From the NCBI GenBank assembly GCA_036365515.1, contig CM070873.1, positions 89,764,173 through 89,828,172 on the forward strand: DNA of 64,000 nt, written 5' to 3'. Shown here in pieces: positions 44,405 to 57,279 of this stretch. The notes below the pieces were generated by a model. The model was given only the letters and a program-made list of their open reading frames with translations, made no database searches and had not been told where the DNA came from. Both the position numbers and the translations under genes were made by a program. How positions within the stretch are numbered: the stretch's first letter is position 1; every line of letters starts with the position of its first letter. The stretch comes from Torymus aiolomorphi (taxonomy: Eukaryota; Arthropoda; Insecta; Hymenoptera; Torymidae).

Positions 44405-46471
44405 CTACTATGTGTTTGTATATGGCTGATTCTTTGTCAAATTGAAATGTCAAAAAATAGATTTAGATTTTAAAATTAAATATTTAAATTCTTATGGTTT
44501 GTTACCTTTTTATTGAAATTTCAATTAATAATAATTCTTAGAATATTGTTTATGGTTTACATTATTAAATTTATTTTTTTAATATTTTAGGAAATTTCTC
44601 AAGCGAAGAAGGAAGAGGGAATAACTTTTTAATATTGTGTATTTCATTTATAATAAAGTTTTGTTAAAAACATTAAATTAAGAAAAAAGTGAGTATACGA
44701 ACAAGACTTTGAATATGAAAACATTGGTAAAAGTAGTTTATTTTATGGTCAAAGTGTGTCTGAAGAGACCTAAATAATTCTTCTGAACTTTGTTTTCTCA
44801 AAAGAAAATTAAATATAATTTATTTTAAGGAAAGAAAAAAAAAATTTCATATTCTACGCTACTGTCAAATTTTAGATGGTTAACTCTTAACTCATTCATC
44901 GTGTGAATCTTATAAAATATTGAGTTATTTAAATATATTTATACCAATTTTTTTAAATGATAAATCCCATAATTATTGGTCATATGAATAATCTTAGTAT
45001 ACATAACATAATCAATATAAATGAATTTAAGAAATGTAAATTAAATGTTAAACCCGCAAAATCAAACAAATAATTGTATACGCTTTGATAAGGTTCAACT
45101 TCTACCAGCTGCGAGTCGAGAAATACTTAAGTTTAAATCCTAATAGTATTTGATAAATTATTTTTCATGGTTTAAAATACATAAACATTTAGCTTCTTTC
45201 AGCATTGCAAAAATAATGATACTTATACAAGTTTTCAATAAAATAGTCCTGGTATAGTGACTCCGATGATGATATTCAGTATTATTTATTTGGTAAGTTG
45301 TTTTATACTTGACGTAATGAAGAATTTACCAAATAAAACAATAGTGAATATCAAACCATTCATCGGAGTCCATACCAGGTCTACATTATTAATAACTGAC
45401 AGTAGTAGTATAATTAGTTATATATTAAACAGTAGGAGATAATTTTATAAGTTCTTTTAGGATTTAAAAATCAAAAAGTAGAACTTCACTCTCAGCTGGT
45501 AGTAGGTGAACATTATCAAACTGTATATATAATTATTTGCTTGATTGTGTAGGTTTTACATTCAATTCACAAGTTTTACATTTATATTTACATTGATTGT
45601 ATGTGCACTAACATTATTCGTATGACTAATAATTATAGTATTTATAAAAATTGGTATAATAATACTAAAATAACTCAATATTTTATAAGATTCACATGCT
45701 AAATAGGTTACGCTAACCATTTGAGGATTAACAACATAGTGTATAGAGTATATAAAAATTGTTTTTTTTTCTTAAAATAAATTATATTTGATTTTCTTTA
45801 GAGGAAACAAAGTTTACAATCACTAAGTATTTGGTAGGTATTAATTGTTTCACTATAAAATAATTTGCTTTTACCAAGGTTTTGGTATTCAAAGTCCTGT
45901 TTGGATTCACTTTTTTCTTGATGTCAAGTTTCCAACCAAAATCTATCATACTTACATAAAATCCATAATATATTAGTTTTTTATTTTTCAGTAAAAAATT
46001 TCCTAATATTTAAAATTACAATGTAAATTATAAAAATATATATATTAATAATTTTCATAAATACAATTATAGAAGTAAAGACATAAATATAATTATAGAA
46101 GTATAGACAACACTTAAAACTGAAAAAAATGATTTGAACACCACTTTTAACATATATGCTCAGTAACGTGTATATATAGAAAACTTTATTTATCAATATT
46201 ATGTAAATCTAATACATAAAATATTTTTCTAAATTAATTTATTTGTTTAATAATTATTTATAAATTAATTACTATTATAAATTATATCAATTGAATATAA
46301 TCAAAAAAGGATAATACTTAACTTTTTTGATCAGAAGTTGATCAGATTTTGACTAGAAATTGTCGCCAGTACGAGGGATTTCCGGGGATCACAATTTTTA
46401 CTATATAAGCTGACTGACTATCAGAAAATCAATAATATTCTGGTCAATTTATGATGAATTTTCTACCACGG
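44232..46471. mobile_element. 2.2-kb palindrome with CCTGGTAGAAAATTA ends
   Basis: The end at 44232 is mirrored near 46471. Arm pairs include 44870-45000 with 45600-45740, 45085-45120 with 45480-45515 and 45247-45300 with 45330-45380, centred near 45312. The ends match the 98-bp hairpin at 21969-22066, so the small one may be an internally deleted relative. No transposase. Confidence 0.75.
44342..44402. repeat. (GA)n microsatellite, 61 bp
   Basis: About 30 uninterrupted GA units in the left arm of the palindrome. It is not mirrored in the right arm, so it expanded after the palindrome formed. Confidence 0.95.
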
Positions 46472-46779
46472 ATGTTAAAACTTTTGTTTCAAAAAATGAT
46501 GAACGGCAGGAACAGCATATTTTAATATTTCAACTTTCAATTGAATATTGAGACATTTTTTGATAAAGTGATGAAAGTTTTCAAACTCAAATGAAATAAT
46601 ATTAAATATTATATAGTGTTGAGTGGCACCCTCCATGTTCAATTAAAAGTCAAATAACGTGGATCCTTGTGAGGGCCAATTCCAAAAGAAATAATTTGAA
46701 AACAATCTTTAACTTGTATTTCTTCAGGGAATGGATGAAATAATGAGTACACAAGATAATTTAATTCATTCTGTGCAAC

Positions 46780-46811
46780 GTTTCGGTAATACAATTATTA
46801 CCTTTATCAAG
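46780..46811 (-). ncRNA. Hammerhead-like motif in the 5' terminal repeat
   Basis: Inverted counterpart of 48775-48806, with the same helix and GAAAC element on the minus strand. Confidence 0.35.
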
Positions 46812-46966
46812 CACTGTAAATTTATTTAACTTATTATTTTACAATATGTCAAAGTAGTTCTCTATTTACAAAGATAGTCAGACGTTCTTACCATATTATT
46901 TGGTGTAGTCAAGGGTATAAAGTATGGAATAATTATAAGCGTAAGTATTGATATAGTCAATATATA

Positions 46967-48205
46967 TCAGTAGATGTCACTTCACTTTTCACTAATGTCC
47001 CAATGGAATTAGTAAAAAGTAGCATAGATAGGAGATATGGACACATCAAGAAAAAATATGATATACCACTTAATGAAATTATAGATGTATCTGAATTTCT
47101 TATGAAAAACACTTTTTTTTCAATACGATGGCCAGTACTATCAGCAAATATTTGGCTCCCCTATGGGTAGTCCCATCAGCCCTATATTTGCGGATATTGT
47201 GATGGTTGATTTGGAAGATGAGTGTTTAAAAAAGCTTAAATTTAAACCGGTTTTTTATTACAGATATGCAGATGACATTATTATGTGCATACCAAAAAAT
47301 AAAATAAAGGATACTCTTGATGTGTTCAACTCTTATCATGAAAGATTGAAATTTACACATGAAGTTGAAGAAAATGGACAAATTAATTTTTTAGAAGTTA
47401 AACTAATTAGAGAAAAAGAACGTATTATTACGAATTGGTATCACAAACCGACCTTTCGGGAAGGTTTTTAAATTTTCAGTCCGATCACCCAATAAGCCAA
47501 AAAAGAGCAATGGTATATAATTTAATGGACAGGGCCTTGTTACTTGCCGATGTAAGATTTCAGGAAAAAAATGTACAATTAATTAAAAAATTTTTACTAA
47601 ATAATTCATATCCAATCAAATTTATTGAATTTCATATTAAAAAAAGAATTAATAAAATAAAATATACTAATAATAACAAGAATAATAACAACAATAATAA
47701 TAATAGATACAAAACTTACATCAGTTTACGATATATACCAAGATTTTTTGAGAAGGTTTCCCACAGTTTAAGTAATCTAGGTATAAAAACAATACCAAAA
47801 ATAGAAAATAATTTAAACCAATTTATCATTAGAGAAAAGGATAAAACGGAAAAAAATGAGCAACTGAATATAGTGTACAAAATTAACTGTAAAGATTGTA
47901 ACGCAACATACGTAGGAGAAAGTAAACGTATGCTGAAAGAGAGAGTTAATGAACATGTTGCCAATACAAAAAAAGTAGACAAACAATGTGTTATTAATGA
48001 ACATATGACCATAAATAATCATGAATTTGAATTTGACAACGTCCAAATTTTAGATAATGAAAGTAACTGGAGAAAAAGATTAATTTCAGAAATGATTCAC
48101 ATACGTTTACAAGATAATGCTATAAACATTAAAGAAGACACTCAAAATTTAAGTACACATTATAATCAGTTGTTACAAAAATTAAAAAGAAATAAAAAAT
48201 TGTAA
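46967..48205 (+). pseudogene. Penelope-like reverse transcriptase / GIY-YIG endonuclease
   Basis: Begins inside the RT palm with SVDVTSLFTNVP (first catalytic Asp). A shift at the T run 47111-47118 moves the frame to 47130-47471, which has GSPMGSPISPIFADI and FYYRYADDIIM (the YADD box), then FLEVKL and NWYHKPT. A second shift near 47454 continues as SGRFLNFQSDHPISQKRA. Downstream come the linker, an Asn-rich AAT-repeat stretch (47680-47706), ISLRYIPRFFEKVSHSL and the GIY-YIG core NIVYKINCKDCNATYVGES with KERVNEHV. It ends at 48205. Function in the family: target-primed reverse transcription with its own nicking endonuclease. Two frameshifts and lack of the 5' RT part make this copy dead. Confidence 0.9.
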
Positions 48206-48634
48206 ACTCTAGTCCTTATATATTCAATTCAAATTTGCCGCCATAGGGCCTAGTGGCCCTAAATGATCATGTAGATTTGAATTCGACGTTTGTACACATG
48301 ACAGTTGTCGTTCTGCCGAATTCAAATCTCAATTTTGTTTTTATTTCACTTACGTTTGACACGTTAACGTATCAACATCTCGTTTCTTCTTTTTAAAATC
48401 TTGACTGCTTTTGCTTAATTTACGTGTTAATTTATTATTACGTGTTAATTTATTATTGTGTTGGTTTATGTATTAATTTATTATTGTGATGTTAAAATTT
48501 TTATTAAAATTTTCCACAAAATTTAAAATAAAATAAAATAAGAAGGACTGGAGGTAAAAAATATATTTAATTGTTAACTAGCTGAGTTAAATTTTTGTGC
48601 AAAAAACATGTATGTTTTTGTTGTTTTTTCTAGA
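48206..48634. other. 3' untranslated part of the Penelope-like element
   Basis: No open frame. It contains a duplicated ttaatttattattgtg phrase and poly-A-rich stretches leading into the terminal repeat. Confidence 0.4.
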
Positions 48635-48774
48635 TCAATACTTGTGCTTATAATTATTCCATACTTTATACCCTTGACTACACCAAATAATATGGTAAGA
48701 ACGTCTGACTATCTTTGTAAATAGAGAACTACTTTGACATATTGTAAAATAATAAGTTAAATAAATTTACAGTG

Positions 48775-48806
48775 CTTGATAAAGGTAATAATTGTATTAC
48801 CGAAAC
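48775..48806 (+). ncRNA. Hammerhead-like motif in the 3' terminal repeat
   Basis: cttgataa, a helix GGTAAT/ATTACC (48784-48789 with 48796-48801, 6-nt loop), then GAAAC (48802-48806). The first core box departs from CUGANGA, so it is probably degenerate. Positionally equivalent to the motif at 10056-10084. Confidence 0.35.
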
Positions 48807-49400
48807 GTTGCACAGAATGAATTAAATTATCTTGTGTACTCATTATTTCATCGATTCCCTTAAGAAATACAATGAACATGGGTGATAAAGTCAACTACAA
48901 TCTTTATCTTGATTTGGAATTGACCCTCACAAGGATCCACGTTATTTGACTTTTAATATTAAATATTATTGCTCAAGTTAATATTATGTAAATTTAATAT
49001 AAAAAGTTGATTTTTTTCAAGTGATAAATGTTTATTATTTTAAGATGGAAACCGGCAATTTCTATCGCGCGCGAAGCGCGAGTGGTGTTGCTAGTAAAAC
49101 TTAAATTTAAGAGTTTTGAGCAGTTTTTGACCGTAAAAAGTTATTTACTCAAATACATTTAATTCATACAACTCTTCAGTCAATGAAAAGGAAAAATACC
49201 AACATTTTGAGAGGCTAATCATCAAAATTCATGAAGATCCTGGGACCTGCAGGTTAGGCCAGAGTCAAAATTTACATTATGTAGAAAACAGCTTTAAAGA
49301 TAAAATTACTGAAATACTTCTTTATTTCTTCTACTTTATTTCTTAACTTCTTCTCTGCCCTGAAATATAGCCAATCAAGTTTGTTAAGTGGTTTAACATC

Positions 49401-50467
49401 CTTTGGTGCTTTTAAATCTGCATGTTTTTAATAATCTATATTACACACATTAGATTATTATATACTGAGGTGAATCTAGCATTTGTTGAGAAATCCAAAA
49501 TCCTGAATGCATGTTATCAAGTCAGTCGCGCTATGGCCAAATGCTTAAAAAAAGGCTTATAGCAGCAACATTACTACTGATGTTCTATTAATGTCTCATG
49601 AAGTGAAATTTTTTTTACTTTTCCTTCATTATTCCTTTTCACATACAACATAACTTAATAAAGAGAACAAGACTCATACATGTTCATTGTAGTACGTAAC
49701 TGTTTTGACTTCAGAAAATAAAATATCAATTATATCATAGTGAGATTCAGGCGATGGTTGATGATGGTAGCTTTTTATGGCAGAAGCAAAGGTTCCATAA
49801 TATTTTTCTGCACAATAGCATATCTTTCGCTTCTTTTAAAAGTTGATTTCAATCTGTAAACTAAATGTTTTTTGTAATAGTTAGTATAGACTTAATTTTT
49901 CTTTAGTATCGATCCCTGCTATTTAAAGTATAAAGTTTCCAATAAAAGTTCAAGTATTTACTAAAAAGCTATTTCTAAAACTTTAATTCAACTATCACTG
50001 CATACTTGTATTACACTTTCAAATACTTTTTCATATACCTTCACATATAATACACTCAATGTTTACTCTCAAATCCGTTCATGAATGCAAAAAATGATAA
50101 CTAACTAGGAGAGTGTCAGAGATCCAGATCATGGATCACCTAAAAATGAAAGCCTCTTCAATACTAGACCCTAACACCTTCATGATTTTAAGTTATAAGA
50201 GCTTGAATTTTTTAATAATTAAGTCATTTTTTCACTTAAAATCACCCATTTGGCGGCTAAACCTTGCTTTTATGTCTATAAACAAACGATTAAACATTTT
50301 TATGTGTTAAGACATGACATATTTTAGTAAAATTTATAGCAAACATTTTTTAGCAAAAATATCCTATAATTATTTTATATTATCTTATTTGAATACATAA
50401 AACGTAAGTTTCATGTTTAAATAATCAATTAGCACGTAGACCTTGCTTTTATTCCTACAAATATACC
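49401..50467. other. AT-rich noncoding interval
   Basis: No gene or defined repeat recognised. Confidence 0.35.
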
Positions 50468-50790
50468 TTAAGGGGATGTGAGTACCGACGTTATTTTTCA
50501 AACGAGTATATCTCACGAAAATACCAATAGATTTATCCAAAAAAAATTCTGAGTATAGTATTTACATATACGGAGAGCTCGACAAACGTGTTTTTCCAAA
50601 AAAATGATGAGAATTTATTTAATTAAATAAAAACCGTACTGTCGGTAAGTAGGAATCTGCAATTGACCTACTTTTCAAACGAGCATAGCTAACGAAAATT
50701 CTAACAGAATCACTCAAAAAAAATTCTGCATGTAGTGTTTACGTGTACGAAGCGCTTGACAACCGTCTTTTTATTCATTAAAATCTTATA
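50468..50790 (+). repeat. Tandem partial copies of the TTAAGGGGATG MITE
   Basis: Starts TTAAGGGGATGTGAG and repeats the block caaacgag-ata-ct-acgaaaa, then aaaaaattctg-gtatagt-ttta at about 175-bp spacing. Related to the MITE at 9645-9827. The second TIR was not found. Confidence 0.6.
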
Positions 50791-50989
50791 TAGTTCAACA
50801 AAATATAAACAATTTGGAACCAAAATATCCACTTCTATTTTAAATTATCTTATTTGAAAATATGAATCTCAAGTTTTATGTTACAATCCATGTGGCACGT
50901 GAACCTTACTTTTATTCCTACAAACATACCTTAAAACATTTTTATTCATTAAAATGTGATATAATTTAACAAAATATAAACAATTTTTA

Positions 50990-51282
50990 ACAAAAATATC
51001 CATTTTCGCATACCACGCGTGAAGTATTGTGTTTAATTTCCGTTGTCAGGGAGTAAAACGCCACATGTACTCCCTTCTAGAAACTGCTACGCATATGCAC
51101 GTTTGCCTACTTTTTTCCCCGGCTAGCACCACCTGCGTTTGCAGCCCTCGTTTCGCTCAGGCCGCAAGTCACTGTAGGCGGCACTAATCTGGACAAAAAT
51201 AGACACATGAGCATAAGCGTCGCAGTTTCTAGGAATGAAGTTATGTGCCGTTTTCGATCCTGAAATCAGGGATTAAGCACAA
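50990..51282. repeat. Left half of a dispersed repeat split by the P-like element
   Basis: GC-rich DNA with ttctagaaactgctacgcat and its inverted partner cgcagtttctaggaatg (51210-51237). It ends in AAGCACAA at 51275-51282, the left target duplication. Confidence 0.65.
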
Positions 51283-51760
51283 CATGAAGTAAGAGAGAAG
51301 GAGACGTAACTCCGTGTACGAAAAGTAGAGCCACTTTTCTGCAAAAGATCGCCAAGTTCGCTTGGCGGAATAGCCACCACTAACTGGCTTCAGCGCCTCT
51401 TGCGGCAAACGCTGAACTACAGAGCCATCGTCTAGCCGATCGGCTTTTACGGCCGGTACAAATAATGATGAAACATTTTCAGCGGACCTTTTTTCGATAA
51501 ATTTGCATGAGAACCGTAAATAATTTATGTATATAAATAAAGTAAAATGTAAATAAAACCCTTCTTTAATCTTTAAGAAACCCGGATCTCAATACCTTAA
51601 AGAGCTTTTAATCCCCAAGCGGGGAACGATCAACATATGTCATCTCGTGCTATGAATTGTAAGTTGAAGTGATAGCTCAGGTAGTTAAGGCGCACTGCTT
51701 TGCCAGTTTCTTTTTGCAGGACTCGAGTTCGATCCTAGGCTCTGAAATTTTTTTTTCTTT
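51283..51760 (+). repeat. Left terminal inverted repeat of the P-like element
   Basis: Matches 61510-61996 in reverse complement with modest divergence: ggagacgtaactcc, ttttctgcaaaagat, aactggcttcagcgcc, gcaaacgctgaacta, tccccaagcgggga and the tRNA-like module in the same order. Confidence 0.9.
51670..51747 (+). other. tRNA-like module (A box and B box) in the left TIR
   Basis: TAGCTCAGGTAGTTAAGG (51673 on) fits a pol III A box, and GAGTTCGATCC (51725-51735) fits a B box at tRNA-like spacing. The anticodon arm is distorted (ctgc...gcag with a long T-rich loop) and acceptor ends do not pair well. It is therefore a tRNA-derived remnant rather than a working tRNA. A T run follows at about 51748. 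Confidence 0.7.
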
Positions 51761-54700
51761 CAATAATAATTTTTTCAATTTTTATATACAAACATTATTT
51801 TAAAATAATTAATTTAATTAAAAATAATAAAATTTGTATAGTATTTTTTATTTTTTCTTTAAAAAAATAATAAATTTATTATTTTATTGTTAGAGGCTTG
51901 TCAGATTTTCGTGTAATTAGACAATTACAATATGAAAGTTTTATTGTAAACGTTGCGAAAAACCATTTTTATGGAAATTGTTTCATAAAATAATTATTAT
52001 TATTCGTTAATAGTTTTTAAAAATAGATTATTAATATAATTTTATATGTAACAAAATATTAATTCAAGCAGAATAAACAACAATGTACAAGAAGAAGGTA
52101 AGTAAAATACAGCTTATGCATAGAATATTTCTAAAATCTTTTAAGTATATATAAAATAAAAACAAACGCGTCGAGAGCTTCTTTAGAAAATTTTGTGCCG
52201 CTAATACTTAGAAAATCATCTCGCGGCGGCGGTTGAATCCGCGATGTACACATTTTCTTCTCAGTTTTAAGCTGGACGTCTACTGAACCACTTCAGCGAT
52301 TATATTATTAACTAATATTAATATATTTTTACGTTAATTTTAAATATTAGTTGGTTTTGTAAGTGTATAAAGTTATAATTGTGTGATAATGTCGTGTTTT
52401 GTACAAGGGTGTACGAAGAAAAAGAACGAAGAGAATTTGGCGCTATTCAGACCTACAAATGTAATGTTTAGTTTAATATCATTACATACTCGCGTAACTA
52501 ATGAACAATTTTTTTTTTAGTAAAAATTAATTACGTTTACTAATCCATGCTATTCTTACCAGCGTTTATTTTATTTTTATTTTATAAATTCAATTAATAC
52601 CTCGAAAGAAAAATTAATGTATAGAAAACATTTTCGCAGTACCTGATTAACGAATAAATATAATATCGCTCTAAAACATAACTTTTGAGAAGTACAAATT
52701 TGTCAGTTATACTTTTTATTATATACATGAATATTGCTATTATTTTGAAAACAGGGTGAAGTTCTTCTTGCATGGCAGAATGCTATCCCGCAAGGCAATT
52801 TATTACGCAAACACCATACAATATGCGAATTACATTTTAACAATGAAGAAGTTATTAAAGATTTCGTTCATTTAATGGCCGATGGTAGTACCTTCCAATT
52901 AGCAAGAGATAAGCCTTCACTAGCGAAAGGCTCTATACCAAGTATATTTCCAACAGTAAATGTAGAAAAGAAGACAATTAAATACACACAATCTGATGTT
53001 TTAACAAATGTTGAAGTTCAGAGTAAGTTTTAACAATTCATTTGTATTTAACATTTTTATGTGAAAATAAAGTATAATCTCATTGCACGACGCAGATGTT
53101 AAATATAAGTGATTCGTCCCTTTCATTGTGGTCTTCAGCAACGATGCTTGCAACACCATTTTTCTGTGAGATATTGGGTTTACGCGCTTCTTTTTGTTCA
53201 TGTCAAATTGCATTGTTATACAATACATTAACCAATTTAGTATCATATTATATAAAAATAGTGTTCAATTCTAAATGTTTGACTTGAAAATCCAGAGGTG
53301 GACAAGTGACTGTTTGTACATTATTTTATTGTGATATATATACAAAAATATATACTTAAATATATCGACGTCCCGTAAGAAGAAAAGCACGGCCCCTTTA
53401 AGAAAGCACGGAAAAAAAGCACGACCCGCCGCGTTCGGACGAAAAAGAGTAGCACTATTTATTGCATTCTTATAAATAGTACACCTTACGAATAGCAAAA
53501 ATAAAAACCGCTACTAACTACATTAGCAGATTTCTTTCTTAAAGAGAATCATCATTCTTATATAATTTTATTTTATTCATTCCTTGATAAAAATGTGAAA
53601 ACTATAAGTTAGCTATTTTTGAGTTAACTTTATAGCTAAAAACGCATATATGGCTTGTTATTTCATAATTATGTACCAATCAATTAATTAATTAACATGT
53701 TAGCTATAAAATATGTTTAATCTTCTACCAGCATCTTTAATAAAAGAGCGATCGAGTTGTGCTTTTTACGCTGCCGTTCGTATCGGTCTGAGTTGTGCTT
53801 TTCTTTGTACGGGGCGTCGATATGTGTGTGATATATTTATTTTATTTCAATAAAAGATTAACAACGTTTTGTAGAATCAGTTACATTGCCTCCTGAGTCT
53901 ATATCAACATGCGCCAAAATTGCTGAAAAAGTGACAAGACCTGTTACCCCTATCGCACAAGAAAGCTCAAGAGAAAAATTAAATGAAACAGACATTGCAA
54001 GCACAGTGATAGAAGATGATGTGGATAATAACTTTAACTTGAAATCTGTGACATCAACATCGAATGAATCATTATTTTTAAATATATGCGATTCATTAAT
54101 ACAAAATCCACAATTAATATCTTTGGGAGCTTCTTGGATACCACAGGTTATTGTAAATGGCGTGAAATGCATAATGTGGGCTCTTTGGAAGCCTAACTAT
54201 TCGGGGATTAGTAAACGAATAGTCCTCTTTTCGAATATGACTGTGCATGTAAGTAAATTTACAATATTCTTTTTCCTATGTAAAAAATAGAGTTACTAGA
54301 AACACGTCGGTCATTGAAACTTTTTTAAAATAAGTAGTTTTTAAAACCAACAAAATTTTAAACAATACTTTTTTTATACTAGCTAACCTAATTTATTTTA
54401 AATGCAAATACATAATTTCAATAATACCATTAGAAACTGTTTTATAAAAAATGTATATTTTATACTCTTTAGATTTATATAGAAGAAACCTTCGTGTCTT
54501 TATATGAAGTGAATCGAATTGAAGGCATTAATGATATTAAAAATTGAATATCGTACGTCTCAGATGTAATATTTCCTTGTCAGAAAATTGATGGCATCAA
54601 CAAGTAAATGTTTAATAATTTTTGTTAACAATAAATAAATCTATATAATTCTTAATTTCCATTAGATAATATTTTTTTTAAATATATAAATCAATTATTT

Positions 54701-55884
54701 CTTGAATTTAGTTACATAATATTAATTAATTTATTAGTATTAATACTTCTTTAATATTATTTTAATATTTTTTTAAATATTCAGAGCTCAGAAATGTCTC
54801 GGATATGTACTAATAAGCACATCGAAGACTTCACCAGGTCCGAAAAACATGCGATGTAGTCAATGTGTTTTAAGTAAATCAAAAATGCAGAGAACATTAA
54901 GCTCTAAAGAAAAAGTTGTTAAATTACAGGAACAACGTAAGAAATGTGCATCTAGAGCTAAATATTTGAAACAAAAAACAACCCAACTTCGAAAGAAGGT
55001 ACAAACAGTTAAACCGTTTTCGGTATTTTCTAACGTAATAAAAAAAATTGATTATACAACTTTTTTATTTTTTACTTTTTTTGAGTATAACATAGATAGT
55101 GAAAAAATGTCCAATTATATCGTTATACATAATGATAAATACTTATACTATTATAATGAAACTTTGACTATACAAGTACCATAATTATAATTATAATTAC
55201 AAATGCATTTTAGATTTTCGAATTAAAAAAGAAAGTGATATCGACAAAAAAAGAATGTGCGAAAGCTAACACTAATGTACTCGAAAAAGCTTCTGAGAAT
55301 TTGCCAGATAGTCAAAAGCTTGCTGTACAGGCATGTTTTCATGCTTCGAAAGTTAAGGATAGTAGAGGCATGAGATATACTAATCACTGGGTGTATGAAT
55401 GTTTATTATTGCGAATAAAAAGTAAGAAAACCTACACTCATTTAAGAAACCATAAAATCCTAGCCTTACCCTCACCAGAAACCTTGAGTCGATACATTAA
55501 AGCTATCAAGGGATCATATGGCTTTCATGAGAGTACATTCCAAATTGTAAAAATGAAAACGGCAAACATGGAACCTTGCGATGTACGGGGTAAGGGATCA
55601 TATCTTTTAAAAAATGATGTATTTGTAATGATATCAATTTATTCGTGATTTGGTTGGTGGGAGTAATACCGATCCGTAGCGAGGACGACTAAAAAGACGA
55701 TTGCGGAAAGCACATATACATATATGCGTATACGCCTTGCATAACTATTTTTCTAAATCTGTGCGCAAATCGATTTTGCATGCGTATGTAGCGTATGCAG
55801 AGTGTGGATTTCCAGAATTTTTTACTCGCAGTATGCTAAGTGCTTGCTTTGGACACTTGATGCACAAAGTGAGTGCTTTGCACA

Positions 55885-56334
55885 CTGAGAATGCGAGAAA
55901 CATACACTCTGCATGCGCTTATACATAGTTAACAAATAGTACTTTATGTAGCAAGGGCGTAAAATGCGATTTTACGCACTAGCGTGATCGCCACGCGCGA
56001 GTGCAACACTGAGTAAAAAATAGTATATTGTGCAACAAGGGGAGAAAATGAGCTATTTCAAGCGAGGGTGAGGTGTTCAGCACGAGTTGTAGTCGAGGGC
56101 GCCTTCAGCGCCTTCAGCGCCCTCGACTACAACTCGTGCTGAACACCTCACCCTCGCTTGAAATAGCTCATTTTCTCCCCTTGTTGCACAATATACTATT
56201 TTTTACTCAGTGTTGCACTCGCGCGTGGCGATCACGCTAGTGCGTAAAATCGCATTTTACGCCCTTGCTACATAAAGTACTATTTGTTAACTATGTATAA
56301 GCGCATGCAGAGTGTATGTTTCTCGCATTCTCAG
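55885..56334. repeat. Perfect 450-bp palindrome with 14-nt loop
   Basis: 218-bp arms (55885-56102 and 56117-56334), with no mismatch seen by eye, around cttcagcgccttca. The arms include gcgtaaaatgcgattttacg and cacctcaccctcgcttg in complementary order. A partial third copy of the arm follows at 56331-56420. Confidence 0.9.
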
Positions 56335-56814
56335 CGCTGAAGGCGCTGAAGGCGCCCTCGACTACAACTCGTGCTGAACACCTCACCCGAGTCTGAAATA
56401 GCTCTTCTTCCCGTGTTACACACCGTATTTTTTTCAACGAGTGCATGAGAGGGCTTTTTTATATGCATGAAAGTTGTGTAGGGGATCGTGCATTTCGAGT
56501 CGTGCACAACCCAGTTTAAAAGTTATTTTATATTATTCTAAACTGGTCAAAAAGCCATAAAATATATAAATTTGACAATAAGAGAACAATTTCATAAAAA
56601 TTCGTTGTAGCGGGGAAAAAAAATTTGTTCACACTCGAAATGCGCGATTTTCCACACGGCTTTCAGGCATGAAAAAAGGCCCATTTCATGCACGTGTTGA
56701 AAAAAATATTTTACATCCGTTTTACGCATAGTATTGCAAGATAACATTTTTCGTAATAGTAGACGTACAGTACCTACTTAATGCCCTGCTCTGCAGGCAT
56801 AAAGCAATTGCCTT

Positions 56815-56975
56815 ACGCTTATTTTGACGAAAAATAGTATATGCATCATGGAAAAAAAGAGGGCCAGCCCAGAGCACACGGTTGACACCCTCGCCTTCGG
56901 CTTCGGTGCTAATTTCCGCGTACTCTGGACTGCTCTTCTCTTATACTCCGTAGGTGCATAATCTACTATTTCTAC
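56815..56975. repeat. Copy of the GC-rich dispersed repeat
   Basis: gagggccagcccagagcaca, ccctcgccttcggcttcgg and gtgcataatctactatttct. Confidence 0.7.
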
Positions 56976-57279
56976 TAATAGTCTAAAATTCAATTTCACG
57001 CACTGTAAATAAATGTATCATATGTCATATTTCATTTGGAATTAAGGTGCTGCGCGGTCTACCCGTGACCGACGATTACAGGAACCCGTTTTTCTCATTC
57101 AATTTTCAATTTTAGTCCTTTACTCAATCTACAACGTGTTAAAGATTTTTTTCTGAAAATTTAAAATTGAAAGAGAAAAACGGGTCCCTGCAATGACCTT
57201 ATATTGTGAACTATTATGTCGGACTCTATTAGACGGCTCTACTAATTTTTAATGTAATACTTTTAAATAACTATTTTTC

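Larger units (their letters stand above)
46735..48860 (+). mobile_element. Penelope-like element with inverted terminal repeats
   Basis: About 200-bp terminal repeats lie in inverted orientation: 46735-46950 and 48635-48860. They share acaagataatttaattcatt, ttatttaacttattatttta and accatattatttggtgta. Terminal or subterminal repeats with hammerhead-like cores and an RT plus GIY-YIG gene define Penelope-like elements. The copy is 5' truncated within the RT domain. Confidence 0.85.
46607..48956. mobile_element. Palindromic MITE split by a Penelope-like element
   Basis: Left half 46607-46715 (gagtggcaccctc, caaataacgtggatccttg, agggccaattccaaaagaaa). Right half 48900-48956 (ttggaattgaccctcacaag, gatccacgttatttgac). 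Both match the intact hairpin at 21594-21775. Confidence 0.85.
43731..49400. mobile_element. Outer foldback hosting nested insertions
   Basis: The left end TTAAGGTAGTTCT resembles the end of the 744-bp element at 19665. The left arm at 43840-44010 (gcctctcaaaatgttggta, cattgactgaagagttgtat) is inverted at 49125-49320. The right terminus is not sharply defined. Inside lie a 2.2-kb palindrome, a split MITE and a Penelope-like element. Confidence 0.65.

Noticed and set aside
51670..51747. Functional tRNA gene
   Set aside because: A and B boxes are present, but the anticodon arm and acceptor stem do not form a proper cloverleaf, and the copy lies within a transposon TIR.
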